From NCBI GenBank assembly GCA_035541895.1, contig DATKMK010000119.1, positions 1-64,000 of the forward strand: 64,000 bases of DNA, in the 5' to 3' direction. Position numbers and translations under genes: made by a program. Below, one piece after another: positions 1 to 8,442 of the stretch (positions are counted from its first letter, which is position 1; each line of letters begins with the position of its first letter). The stretch is from DATKMK01 sp035541895 (GTDB taxonomy: Bacteria; Desulfobacterota; Binatia; HRBIN30; JACQVA1). The notes beneath the pieces were generated by a model. It was not told the origin of the DNA, made no database searches, and was given only the letters and a program-made list of their open reading frames with translations.

Positions 1-1
1 C

Positions 2-478
2 AATCCGGAAGGCAGCGTAACCGCCGGCAACTCGTCGCAGTTCTCCGACGGCGCTTCGGCGTGCGTGATCATGTCGGCCGATCGCGCGCAGAAGCTCGGG
101 ATCAAGCCGCTCGGCTACTTCCGCGGCTGCGTGTTCGCCGCCTGCGAACCCGACGAAATGGGCATCGGTCCGGTGTTTGCGATTCCCAAGCTGCTCAAGC
201 AGCACGGTCTCAAGATCGACGACATCGACCTCGTCGAGCTGAACGAAGCCTTCGCGTCGCAAGCCGTGTATTGCCGCGACCGTCTCGGCATCGATCCCGC
301 GAAGTACAACGTCAACGGCGGGTCGATCTCGATCGGCCATCCGTACGGCATGACCGGGTCGCGGATGACCGGCACGTTGCTGCTCGAACTGCGTCGGCGC
401 AAGCAGCGCTGGGGCATCGTCAGCATGTGCATCGGCGGTGGCATGGGCGCCGCCGGCTTGTTCGAAGCGATCAACTGA
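2..478 (+). CDS. Thiolase (acetyl-CoA acetyltransferase family), C-terminal part
   Basis: This is the last 158 residues of a thiolase; the start and the nucleophilic Cys of the N-terminal half lie before the window. Thiolases make or cleave beta-ketoacyl-CoA in fatty-acid oxidation or acetoacetyl-CoA synthesis. The frame is open from base 2. Visible family motifs are the NEAFA segment, the GHPYGMTGSR block with the catalytic His, and the CIGGGMGAAG block with the second catalytic Cys near the C-terminus. Which thiolase (degradative or biosynthetic) cannot be told from this half. The stop is followed at once by a palindromic repeat. Confidence 0.93.
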   Translation, partial: NPEGSVTAGNSSQFSDGASACVIMSADRAQKLGIKPLGYFRGCVFAACEPDEMGIGPVFAIPKLLKQHGLKIDDIDLVELNEAFASQAVYCRDRLGIDPAKYNVNGGSISIGHPYGMTGSRMTGTLLLELRRRKQRWGIVSMCIGGGMGAAGLFEAIN

Positions 479-560
479 GAAGACAGTAGGCAGTAGGCAG
501 AGGGCAGAAGGCAGAAGGCAGTTCGAGCTCGTCGGCTGCCCACTGCCCTCCCCCTACTGT
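479..560. repeat. 82-bp imperfect palindromic repeat (AGGCAG family, copy 1)
   Basis: Directly after the thiolase stop the sequence runs GAAGACAGTAGGCAGTAGG and continues as a string of (A/G)GGCAG units; the right arm, ending CCCCCTACTGT, is an imperfect inverted copy of the left arm. The element ends exactly where the next start codon begins. A second element of about the same length and unit structure lies in opposite orientation at about 38064-38145, inside hemW. It could fold as a long hairpin in RNA. Confidence 0.75.
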
Positions 561-986
561 ATGCCATTCGCCAATCCCACTGACGATGAGATCCGCGCGC
601 TGCTGTCGCGGCGCTTGAACATCGCGGTCGTCGGTTGCTCGCCGAATCCGGCGCGCGACAGCCACCGCATCGCGGCGCTGCTGATCGAGCGCGGCCACAC
701 CGTCTATCCGGTCAACCCGAATGCGCGCGGCGAGATACTCGGCCGGCGTGTTTACGCCGACTTGCGCGATATTGAGGAGCCGATCGACATGGTCGACATC
801 TTCCGCCGGTCCGAAGAGGCCGGCGGCGTTGTCGATGAAGCGATCACGATCGGCGCGAAGGCGGTGTGGATGCAGCTCGATGTCATCGATGAAGCCGCCG
901 CGGAGCGTGCGCAGCGTGCTGGCTTGATGGTTGTCATGGATCGCTGTCCGGCGATCGAGTACCGGCGGCTGTTCTCTTCAGGGTGA
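561..986 (+). CDS. CoA-binding domain protein (YccU/CoA_binding_2 family)
   Basis: A 141-residue single-domain protein with a Rossmann-like CoA-binding fold. The motif NIAVVGCSPNPARDSHR near residue 20 is the nucleotide/CoA-binding loop, and the segments HTVYPVNPN and KAVWMQLDV are typical of this small family; the partner and reaction are unknown even in well-studied bacteria. The ATG at 561 abuts the palindromic repeat, so there is no ordinary ribosome-binding site. A longer in-frame start upstream would translate the repeat and is less likely. The stop is 5 bases before the next gene's ATG. Confidence 0.85.
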   Translation: MPFANPTDDEIRALLSRRLNIAVVGCSPNPARDSHRIAALLIERGHTVYPVNPNARGEILGRRVYADLRDIEEPIDMVDIFRRSEEAGGVVDEAITIGAKAVWMQLDVIDEAAAERAQRAGLMVVMDRCPAIEYRRLFSSG

Positions 987-991
987 GCGCG

Positions 992-1528
992 ATGAAATGG
1001 GACTTGCTTGAGGTCGAGGAAATCCTCCGTTGCCACGTCTTCACGCTGCGGCGGCATCGCTCGCGTTCTCCGCGTACCGGCGCGGTGCACGACTTCGACG
1101 TGATCGACTCCAGCGATTGGGTCAACGTGGTGCCGGTGACGACCGGGCGCGAGCTGGTGTTGGTCAGGCAGTATCGCCACGGCATCGGCGCGGTGACGTT
1201 GGAAACGCCGGGCGGCATCGTCGATCCTGACGACCCGTCACCCGCAATCGCCGGCGAACGCGAGATGCGCGAAGAGACCGGCTACAGCGCGGCGCCGTTG
1301 ATCCCGCTCGGCGTGGTGCATCCCAACCCGGCGATTCAGAACAACCGCCTGCACATCTTCCTCGCCCCCGACGCGCGGCGCGTTGCCGCTCCGGCCGGCG
1401 ACGAGACCGAAGACATCGAAGTGGAACTCGTTCCGCTTGCTGAGGTCGACAAGCTGATCGCGCGGGGCGCAATCACACATTCACTGGCGTTGACCGCGTT
1501 GCTGCTGGCGCAACGACATTGGGACTGA
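992..1528 (+). CDS. Nudix hydrolase, ADP-ribose pyrophosphatase-like
   Basis: A 178-residue Nudix protein predicted to hydrolyse a nucleoside diphosphate linked to another moiety, most likely ADP-ribose. The Nudix box is visible as GGIVDPDD, then GEREMREETGY, with the REXXEE metal-binding core. The preceding VLVRQYRHGIG strand is typical of the NudF/ADP-ribose group. The ATG at 992 has AGGG eight bases upstream; an in-frame GTG at 983 that overlaps the previous stop is the alternative. It is probably co-transcribed with the CoA-binding gene. Confidence 0.9.
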   Translation: MKWDLLEVEEILRCHVFTLRRHRSRSPRTGAVHDFDVIDSSDWVNVVPVTTGRELVLVRQYRHGIGAVTLETPGGIVDPDDPSPAIAGEREMREETGYSAAPLIPLGVVHPNPAIQNNRLHIFLAPDARRVAAPAGDETEDIEVELVPLAEVDKLIARGAITHSLALTALLLAQRHWD

Positions 1529-1657
1529 GGGCCGCGGAGAGAAGCAGCCAGACAGGTAGCGCGCGACCGCTGGGCGCGCTCCCAGGTTCGGAGCGCAGAG
1601 AACGCGCTCGGAGATCGCCTTCCACCGTTTTCGATTGCACCGGAGCGACACGATGAC

Positions 1658-1677
1658 GTATAGGTGCGCGCCTATAC
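1658..1677. promoter_or_regulatory. 20-bp palindrome upstream of the isoprenoid-like cluster
   Basis: GTATAGG and CCTATAC form a perfect 7-bp inverted repeat around TGCGCG; extending the arms inward gives 9 of 10 matched positions. It lies 61 bases upstream of the first ATG of the cluster, in the only sizeable gap (about 210 bases) before it, so it is placed like an operator. No regulator gene is adjacent. Confidence 0.4.
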
Positions 1678-1738
1678 CGAGCGTGATCTGACGGATTCTC
1701 GTGCTGTCTAGCGCGTGCACGAGTGCGGTGGCGGGCCT

Positions 1739-3934
1739 ATGAGCGAGCGGAAACCTATCGAAGTGGCGGTGATCGGTGGCGGCTGTGCGGCGATCACCGC
1801 CGCGTTCGAGCTGACGCGGCCGGAGCATCGGGGAAAGTACCACGTCACCATCTACCAGCAGGGTTGGCGCCTTGGTGGCAAGGGGGCGTCGGGGCGAGGG
1901 CCTGCCGATCGCATCGAAGAACACGGCTTTCACGTGTGGCTGGGTTTCTACGAGAACGCGTTTCGGCTCTTGCGCGAGTGCTATCGCGAATTGGGACGAG
2001 ATCCGCAGACGTGTCGCATCGCGGATTGGCAGGACGCGTTCCAGTGCTCGCCGCTGCTGGGTGTGACCGAGCGCAGCGAAGACGGATCGTGGCTCGAATG
2101 GATGGCGCACTTCCCACCCGGCGAAGGACTGCCCGGCGATCCCCTGACCGAGACCAACCCATTCTCGGTCCGATCGTATCTCGTTCGCGGCGCGCAACTG
2201 GTGGGGACGTTGCTGCGCTCGTGTCAGGCCCAGGCGAACGCGGAGGCACGCGCGCGCCGTGAAGGCGAAACGTCCGAGCGCGAACGAAGCTGGTTCCGTC
2301 TCGCATCACCGGAGCAAATCATCGAGCAGCTCCCCAACCTGGTGAAGTACGGCATCCTCGCCACAACCGCCGGCCTCGTCGAAGCGGTGCGCGCGCTCGA
2401 AACCGTGCTTGACGCGCTGCCTCGGGTTCCCGACATTCTCGCCGTGGAGTTGCTCGACGCGATCGGTTCCAACGCGCGCCGCCAACTCGAGGTCCTGGCC
2501 GAAAACGACGACGAGATTCGTCGGGTGTGGGAAATCGTCGATCTGGTGCTGGCGATCCTGCGCGGCATCATTCGCTTCGGCATTTTGTACGATCCGCGCG
2601 GATTCGACTCGATCAACGACTACGAATGCCGCGAGTGGCTGCGCCTCAACGGAGCCTCGGAACGATCGCTCGATTCGGCCATCATGCGCGGACTCTACGA
2701 TCTCGCCTTTGCGTACGAGGACGGGGACTTTCGGCGGCCGCGGCTGGCCGCGGGCCAAGCGCTGCGCGGCTCGCTGCGCATGTTCTTCACCTATCGCGGT
2801 TCTCTATTCTGGAGGATGCGGGCCGGCATGGGCGACATCGTGTTCGCGCCGTTCTACGAGGTGCTCAAGCGACGCGGCGTGCGCTTCCGATTCTTCCACC
2901 GCCTCGAAAACGTCAAGCTGGCTCCGCCCTCACGGCTCGCCGCCGGTGAGCGTCCCCACGTGGCGGCGTTGGAGTTCGACGTCCAAGCCGAGGTGGTCGG
3001 TGATGGAGCGTACCAACCGCTGATCGACGTGCGCGGACTTCCCTGTTGGCCGTCGCGGCCGGACTACTCCCAATTGGTCGACGGCGATCGCTTGCGACGC
3101 GAAGACTGGCAGTTCGAATCGTACTGGGATCGCAGAAAAGTCGGCGCGAAAACTTTGCGCGTCGTCGACGACTTCGACTTCGTGATCCTCGGCGTTGGCA
3201 TCGGGGCGATCCCGCACGTCTGCGCGGAGATCGTCGCTCGCGATTCGCGCTGGGCCGACATGGTCCGTCACGGCAAGACCGTCGCAACCCAAGCGATGCA
3301 AATCTGGTTGCGAGAAGACATGAACGCGCTCGGGTGGCCGTATCCGCCGAGCGCCGTCTCCGGTTTCGTCCAGCCGTTCGACACGTGGGCAGACATGCGC
3401 CACCTCATCCCGGAAGAGAGCTGGCCGGTGCCGCCGCGCAGCCTCGCGTACTTCTGTTGTGTCTTGCCGGATTCGGTTCCGCTGGCGGCGCGATCCGACA
3501 GCGGCTACCCGGCACAGCGGCGCGAAGAGGTCCGCAGCAACGCGATTCAGTTCCTCAATCGCGACATTCGACATCTGTGGCCGAAGGCGATGCGGGGGCC
3601 CGAACAGTTTCGCTGGGGATTGCTCGTCGATCCGACGGAGCGGCAGCCGCCGACTGAGGCCGCCGAAGTCGATGAGAAACGTTTTGCGACGCAATTCTGG
3701 ACCGCCAACGTCAATCCGTCGGATCGCTATAGTCTGTGCCTTCCGGGCAGCCCGAAGTTTCGCATCTCGCCGCTCGACAACACGTACGACAACCTGACCA
3801 TCGCCGGTGACTGGACGGACTGCGGTTTCACCGAGGGGTGCGTCGAGGCCGCCGTCATGTCCGGTCGATTGGCGGCGCATGCCGTCTCACGACTGCCACG
3901 CTTGGAAGATATCGTCGGGTACGATCATCCTTGA
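1739..3934 (+). CDS. FAD-dependent desaturase/amine-oxidase-like oxidoreductase
   Basis: A 731-residue flavoprotein, likely soluble or peripheral, acting on an isoprenoid or other lipid. Residues 5-40 form an N-terminal FAD Rossmann fold (EVAVIGGGCAAITAAFEL, then GWRLGGKGASGRG as in carotenoid desaturases). The C-terminal FAD-closing motif is also present (NLTIAGDWTDCGFTEGCVEAA). The middle is longer than in CrtI or PDS desaturases (about 500 residues), which points to a distinct subfamily. The ATG at 1739 starts the Rossmann strand at the expected distance; a GTG at 1715 is possible. It heads a same-strand run with a prenyl synthase, which supports an isoprenoid substrate. Substrate and product are unknown. 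Confidence 0.82.
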   Translation: MSERKPIEVAVIGGGCAAITAAFELTRPEHRGKYHVTIYQQGWRLGGKGASGRGPADRIEEHGFHVWLGFYENAFRLLRECYRELGRDPQTCRIADWQDAFQCSPLLGVTERSEDGSWLEWMAHFPPGEGLPGDPLTETNPFSVRSYLVRGAQLVGTLLRSCQAQANAEARARREGETSERERSWFRLASPEQIIEQLPNLVKYGILATTAGLVEAVRALETVLDALPRVPDILAVELLDAIGSNARRQLEVLAENDDEIRRVWEIVDLVLAILRGIIRFGILYDPRGFDSINDYECREWLRLNGASERSLDSAIMRGLYDLAFAYEDGDFRRPRLAAGQALRGSLRMFFTYRGSLFWRMRAGMGDIVFAPFYEVLKRRGVRFRFFHRLENVKLAPPSRLAAGERPHVAALEFDVQAEVVGDGAYQPLIDVRGLPCWPSRPDYSQLVDGDRLRREDWQFESYWDRRKVGAKTLRVVDDFDFVILGVGIGAIPHVCAEIVARDSRWADMVRHGKTVATQAMQIWLREDMNALGWPYPPSAVSGFVQPFDTWADMRHLIPEESWPVPPRSLAYFCCVLPDSVPLAARSDSGYPAQRREEVRSNAIQFLNRDIRHLWPKAMRGPEQFRWGLLVDPTERQPPTEAAEVDEKRFATQFWTANVNPSDRYSLCLPGSPKFRISPLDNTYDNLTIAGDWTDCGFTEGCVEAAVMSGRLAAHAVSRLPRLEDIVGYDHP

Positions 3935-3957
3935 GCCACAGTCCAAGGAGAACCGCC

Positions 3958-4680
3958 ATGGAAGAGCGCCAGCGTCTGAAGCGTCAGGATCCGGATCGCA
4001 CCGGGCCGATCCGAAACTGGTCGACGGTCTTCCGCAATCCAGAGTCCCAGGAGGCGTCTGATTCGGGAGAGCGCACCGGTCCAACTGAGTCGCGCAGCGG
4101 GGGCGGGTTCAGCGATAGCGTGACTGGCACCGTCAAGCTGGCGTACCGCGTGGTGGACGAGAATATCCGCCTCGGACAGCGAGTGGCGCAGCAAATCAAC
4201 GATCGCACGTACGACCTGGGAACGATGCGAAGTGACTTTCACGACGTCACCGAGCGGACCCTGCGGAGTTTGACGGATCTGGCGGCGCTCTGGTTGCAGA
4301 TGCTCGGCTCGCTCATCGGAGTCGCTCGTCCGGCCGGGCCGAGCGAGCCGGAGCATACGGGTCACCGCGGAGCCGCTGCTTCGGTGGACGTAGACTCGAC
4401 GCAGCCCGTTCGGATTCGGCTTGATCTGCAACCACGTGCGCGCGACGCGGGACTGACCGTCTACGCATTGCACGCGCTGGATCCAGCGTCTCCTCCTCTG
4501 ACCGATGTCGGACTAGAGCCGGTCAAGGAGGATTCCGGCGTTCACATTCGACTTCGAGTGCCGCCCGCACAGCCGCCGGGTCAGTACTCGGCGGTTGTCG
4601 TCGACGCCACCGGGAATCCGTGCGGCACCTTGGCGGTTCGCGTCGGTGAACCGGCGGGCGAACCCGCGTCCACCTCGTGA
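3958..4680 (+). CDS. Unknown protein: phasin-like helix plus Ig-like C-terminal domain
   Basis: I do not recognise a named family for this 240-residue protein. An AAGGAG sits 7 bases before the ATG. Residues 1-50 are polar and disordered-looking. Residues about 55-120 form amphipathic helices (VKLAYRVVDENIRLGQRVA, then SLTDLAALWLQMLGSL) resembling phasin-type helices that coat hydrophobic granules. Residues about 145-235 look like a beta-sandwich (VRIRLDLQPRARDAGLTVYA and PPGQYSAVVVDATGNPCG). It lacks a signal peptide. Its place between the desaturase and the prenyl synthase, with its stop overlapping the next ATG, suggests a structural or scaffold role for a lipid made by the cluster. That role is inference. 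Confidence 0.72.
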   Translation: MEERQRLKRQDPDRTGPIRNWSTVFRNPESQEASDSGERTGPTESRSGGGFSDSVTGTVKLAYRVVDENIRLGQRVAQQINDRTYDLGTMRSDFHDVTERTLRSLTDLAALWLQMLGSLIGVARPAGPSEPEHTGHRGAAASVDVDSTQPVRIRLDLQPRARDAGLTVYALHALDPASPPLTDVGLEPVKEDSGVHIRLRVPPAQPPGQYSAVVVDATGNPCGTLAVRVGEPAGEPASTS

Positions 4681-5705
4681 TGACGCACGCGCTGGTCTCC
4701 ACGACGTTGCAGGAGTACGGCTCGCTCACGCGCGCGGCACTCGAACGCTATCTTCCCGACCGCGAACCGCGGCGGCATTTGTACGATCTGCTTGCGGAGT
4801 ATCCGCGCCGGCCGGGCAAGATGATGCGGTCGAGCCTGTGTATCGCAACGGCCCGCGCCTTCGGTGCGCGCCTGGAAGACGCGCTCGGCACGGCGGTGGC
4901 CATCGAGCTGCTGCACAACGCGCTCCTGATCCACGACGACATTGAAGACGGCAGTGAGCAGCGCCGCGGGAAACCGACGCTGCACGTTCTCCACGGCGTC
5001 CCGCTCGCCCTCAATGCCGGCGACACACTGACGCTGTTGAGCCTGCGGCCGTTGATCGAGAACGCGACGACCATGGGTGCCCGGCTGTCGCTTCGCATCC
5101 TCGCGGAGACCGAGCGTATGGCGCGCGAGTCGGCCGAGGGACAGGCGATGGAGCTGGGCTGGCGCCGGGACAACACCGCTGAAGTCGACGAAGCCGCGTA
5201 CCTTGAAATGGTGCTGAAGAAGACCTGCTGGCTGGCGACGATCTACCCGAGTCGCGTCGGTGCCTTGATTGGGGCGGGCGACGGAATCGACTTGGAGCCG
5301 TTCGTGCGTTTCGGTTTCTTCGTCGGCGCGGCCTTTCAGATCCAGGATGACGTCTTGAACCTGGTGGGTGACTGGAAACGCTACGGCAAGGAGCGCGACG
5401 GCGACATCTGGGAAGGCAAACGCACGCTCATGATCATTCACCTGCTGCGCGAGTCGACTGCCGACGAGCGCGAGCGGCTGCACGGTTTGTTGCGGCTGAG
5501 CCGGGAGGAGAAGACCGCCGAGCAGGTTCGGTGGATCCGCGCGCGGATGGACACCTACGGGAGCATCGACTACGCGGGCCAGATCGCGCGGGGGCTCGCG
5601 GGCGCGGCATTGCACGAATACTCGCTGGTCTTCGCTGGCCTGCCAGCCTCGCGCGATAAGCAGTTCATCGAAGGAATCGCGACCTGGGTCTTGGACCGAA
5701 CGTGA
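4680..5705 (+). CDS. Polyprenyl diphosphate synthase (GGPP synthase type)
   Basis: A 341-residue trans-prenyltransferase that condenses isopentenyl diphosphate with allylic diphosphates. The first Asp-rich motif is DDIED at residues 86-90, with the following GSEQRRGKPT. The second is QIQDDVLN around residues 221-227, with Asn in the last metal-binding place as in several eukaryote-type GGPP synthases (DDxxN). GKRTL follows. The ATG overlaps the previous stop (TGATG); a GTG at 4677 is also in frame. The chain-length region before the first motif has Leu-Leu-His-Asn, so product length cannot be fixed by eye. It is the anchor that marks the cluster as isoprenoid-related. Confidence 0.93.
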   Translation: MTHALVSTTLQEYGSLTRAALERYLPDREPRRHLYDLLAEYPRRPGKMMRSSLCIATARAFGARLEDALGTAVAIELLHNALLIHDDIEDGSEQRRGKPTLHVLHGVPLALNAGDTLTLLSLRPLIENATTMGARLSLRILAETERMARESAEGQAMELGWRRDNTAEVDEAAYLEMVLKKTCWLATIYPSRVGALIGAGDGIDLEPFVRFGFFVGAAFQIQDDVLNLVGDWKRYGKERDGDIWEGKRTLMIIHLLRESTADERERLHGLLRLSREEKTAEQVRWIRARMDTYGSIDYAGQIARGLAGAALHEYSLVFAGLPASRDKQFIEGIATWVLDRT

Positions 5706-5729
5706 GATGCTGACGCGGGAGGAAGTGGT

Positions 5730-8420
5730 ATGACCAAGCCGCTGTTCAACGACGCGCTGCGCCCGCTCAACTGGACCCTGCAGCCCAATCTCCCCGCGCG
5801 CTTCACGGGAGTCACCAGCCGCGTCTTTCCGCTCAAAGCCAAGATGGACGTGCTGCGGGCGTTCTGTGACGCCTACCTCAACATCGCCCCTGAGATCGTG
5901 CAGTTCCAGCCCGCGCTTCCGTTCGTCTACCTGATGATCCTCAACTACGGCCGGATGACCGCTGCGGTCGAGAACCTCGGCTGGGTCGCCCAGCACGAGG
6001 TGGCCTTCGCCGTCCCACTGGAGTGGTACCGGATGGAGGATGGGAAACGGGTGTTCGTCGATGTCGCCACCGTCTGCCCCTTCATCTTCGTCGACAACGA
6101 GTTGTCGCTGTCGACCGGCAGACAGGTGTATGGCTGGCCGAAAGTGAAGGCGTGGATGTCGCCGGAGACTAGCCCGTGGCTCGAAGACCCGCGCCACGTG
6201 CCGCGCCTGATGAACCTCAGCATGATGCTCTATCCCCAGCTCTTCGCCGGCAAAAGACAAGAGGCGAGGGTGTTCCTGGAGATCAAGGAACGGCGGCTCC
6301 CGAGCTTGCTGCAAGTTCCTCCCGATCTCTCGAGTCCGCTCAGTGTCCTCCTGCAGCTTCCGACGGCGCTGATGAGTTCGATGAACCTGTTGAGTCAGCT
6401 CTTTGAAATCACCACCCGTCTGCCGATCTTGGGCTATCCTAGCCCCGCGGGCGGTTCGCTGCTCATGAACCTCGTTCGCACAACCGGCTGGAACCCGTCC
6501 GCGGCGCCGTCCGCGTTGAACCTGATCACGTTGAAGCAATTTCGCGACGCGCAAATCCCTGCGCGGGTGTGCTACCAGGCGATCGTCAATTCGTTGATCC
6601 GCCAAACGCGATTCAACGGTGCCGGGGTCTTGGGAGAATACAACCTCCTGCGCGGCGATCTCAGCGGCGGCTTCGAGGTGCGTCTCCACCGCTATACAGA
6701 GCAGCCCATCATTGAGTCGCTCGGCATCGAGGTCGCGCGCGAATTGGGGGACGAAGGCGGGACGGTTTCGGTGATCGATCCGGTGCTTCCGTTTTGGATG
6801 GACGTCGACCTCGAATACGGCGTCGGCGACGCCCTGTGTTGGCGCACGCGGCGGTCCGGCTGGCAGACCAAGGCACGGCCCAGCTCGTGGAGGCAGGAAG
6901 AGGAGGCGGCCCAGAAGGAAGCACCAATCGGGGACGAGTCGATCGCTGACGAGGACCCGTTGAGGGGGAACAACTTCAACACCGCACTCGGCGCCGCCGG
7001 GCAGGACATGCAGGGACCGTTCGACTTTCCCAACACCACGGTTCGCGTGCTGCCGCTGATGGCCGACGAGTCGAAGCTCAAGCTGCTCTGCGACCGATAC
7101 CTGAACGACACGGTGAAGGGCGTCTACCGCTTCGAGCCGTGGGGGACCTCCGTCTATCTCATTGTGACGAACTACGAAGAGATGGCGTCGCCGCGTGACA
7201 ACATGGGGTGGTGGGCGGACCGCGAAGCCGCGTTTTACGTCCCGGTGAAGCTGTATGCACCGGGCGAGCACGGGCGCTTGCTCAGCGTCGCGCTCGTACC
7301 GGTTTTCGGTTTCGCCAACAACAGCATGGCGGCGATCACGGCCCGCGAAGTCGATGGCGAGCCGACGCTGACTGCGGCGCTCACTAGCCCGGTCAGCTCT
7401 TGGCTGGGCGAGTCGGGGCCAACGGGAGAAGGCGGTGAACTGTTGACGCTGGAGACCAGCGTGTTCCCAGCGATCAACCTGGGTCAACGCGCAGAGTGGC
7501 GGCCGTTGTTGAGCATCCATCATAAGGATGCGCTGGCGTACAACGACGACATCCGCTGGCGCATCGTCGCGCAGAAGTGGGGGCACGATTTGCTGCAGGA
7601 CCATGCACGTAAGGTGGCGATCAAGGCCAAGCATCCCACGGAGTTCGACAACGCTCGCGCGCTCGCCATCGAGATCCTCGCCAATCAGCAGTCCGTCAAC
7701 ACGATCACCGTGAAGCAGTTCCGTGACGTCACTGACCCGTTGCGTGCCTGCTATCAGGCGTTGCTGTGCGGCGATCGCGTGATCGACATCGCCTACGACG
7801 TCCGGGAGATCGAGGATCTCATGCACCTCAGCATCATCCAGTATCCAAACCTGCCGATCGTCGAGATGCTCGGCCTCGTCACCAAGTGGACGAACATGAC
7901 CGGCGAGAACGTGGTGCACGTCCTGCAACCGATCCGGCCGTTCTGGATGCGACTCGGGGTGAAGCAACGCCTCGCACAAAATCTTTGCTGGCGTGTCGAT
8001 GAAACGTGGGTCGGCGGCAAGCTGGGACCCTTCTATTTCGAACGACCAGACCCGACGGATGTCGGCGGCGATCTCGTTCACGAGATCAATCAGAGTCCGA
8101 GGCTGAAGCAGCGTCCGGTCGATGCGCTCAGAGATTGGCTGGCAAGAAATCCGGTCCGACTGACGCGGACCGACGCGGCCAAAGCGGTCGAGACGATCGA
8201 GCCGCAGATGGTGATCGAGAGCCTCTTGAGTCAGGAATGGCTGAACTGGGGCAATCCCCGCTGGTACCAGCAGGTCGAAGAGAAGCCCGACTTCTGCGTT
8301 CCGTTGTTTTCGATCGGCGAGCGGACGAATTGTGAGTCCCTCTTCGGCGGCAGTGCGGGATCGCAGCGGTGCCCCGGATGGTACTCGCAGGACACACCGC
8401 CACAAAACACAGCCGCGTAA
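5730..8420 (+). CDS. Tandem acetoacetate-decarboxylase-like protein
   Basis: An 896-residue protein made of two copies of an acetoacetate-decarboxylase (ADC)-like domain, about residues 24-373 and 430-756, each ending in a similar PFWM...LCWR block, plus a C-terminal tail of about 140 residues. Copy 1 keeps GRQVYGWPKVK, where Lys138 matches the Schiff-base Lys of ADC. Copy 2 reads AREVDGEPTLT, with Thr546 in that position, so it cannot use the same chemistry. Typical ADCs are about 250 residues with one domain. GGGAGGAAG lies just before the ATG at 5730. It may be a decarboxylase, hydratase or aldolase-like enzyme of the cluster; the reaction is not known. Confidence 0.8.
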   Translation: MTKPLFNDALRPLNWTLQPNLPARFTGVTSRVFPLKAKMDVLRAFCDAYLNIAPEIVQFQPALPFVYLMILNYGRMTAAVENLGWVAQHEVAFAVPLEWYRMEDGKRVFVDVATVCPFIFVDNELSLSTGRQVYGWPKVKAWMSPETSPWLEDPRHVPRLMNLSMMLYPQLFAGKRQEARVFLEIKERRLPSLLQVPPDLSSPLSVLLQLPTALMSSMNLLSQLFEITTRLPILGYPSPAGGSLLMNLVRTTGWNPSAAPSALNLITLKQFRDAQIPARVCYQAIVNSLIRQTRFNGAGVLGEYNLLRGDLSGGFEVRLHRYTEQPIIESLGIEVARELGDEGGTVSVIDPVLPFWMDVDLEYGVGDALCWRTRRSGWQTKARPSSWRQEEEAAQKEAPIGDESIADEDPLRGNNFNTALGAAGQDMQGPFDFPNTTVRVLPLMADESKLKLLCDRYLNDTVKGVYRFEPWGTSVYLIVTNYEEMASPRDNMGWWADREAAFYVPVKLYAPGEHGRLLSVALVPVFGFANNSMAAITAREVDGEPTLTAALTSPVSSWLGESGPTGEGGELLTLETSVFPAINLGQRAEWRPLLSIHHKDALAYNDDIRWRIVAQKWGHDLLQDHARKVAIKAKHPTEFDNARALAIEILANQQSVNTITVKQFRDVTDPLRACYQALLCGDRVIDIAYDVREIEDLMHLSIIQYPNLPIVEMLGLVTKWTNMTGENVVHVLQPIRPFWMRLGVKQRLAQNLCWRVDETWVGGKLGPFYFERPDPTDVGGDLVHEINQSPRLKQRPVDALRDWLARNPVRLTRTDAAKAVETIEPQMVIESLLSQEWLNWGNPRWYQQVEEKPDFCVPLFSIGERTNCESLFGGSAGSQRCPGWYSQDTPPQNTAA

Positions 8421-8442
8421 TTTGGCTGCGGAGCGTGCCGCT

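Noticed and set aside
479..560. AGGCAG units considered as a CRISPR array
   Set aside because: Unit length is about 7 bases, with no spacers and an inverted arm. It is a palindromic repeat.
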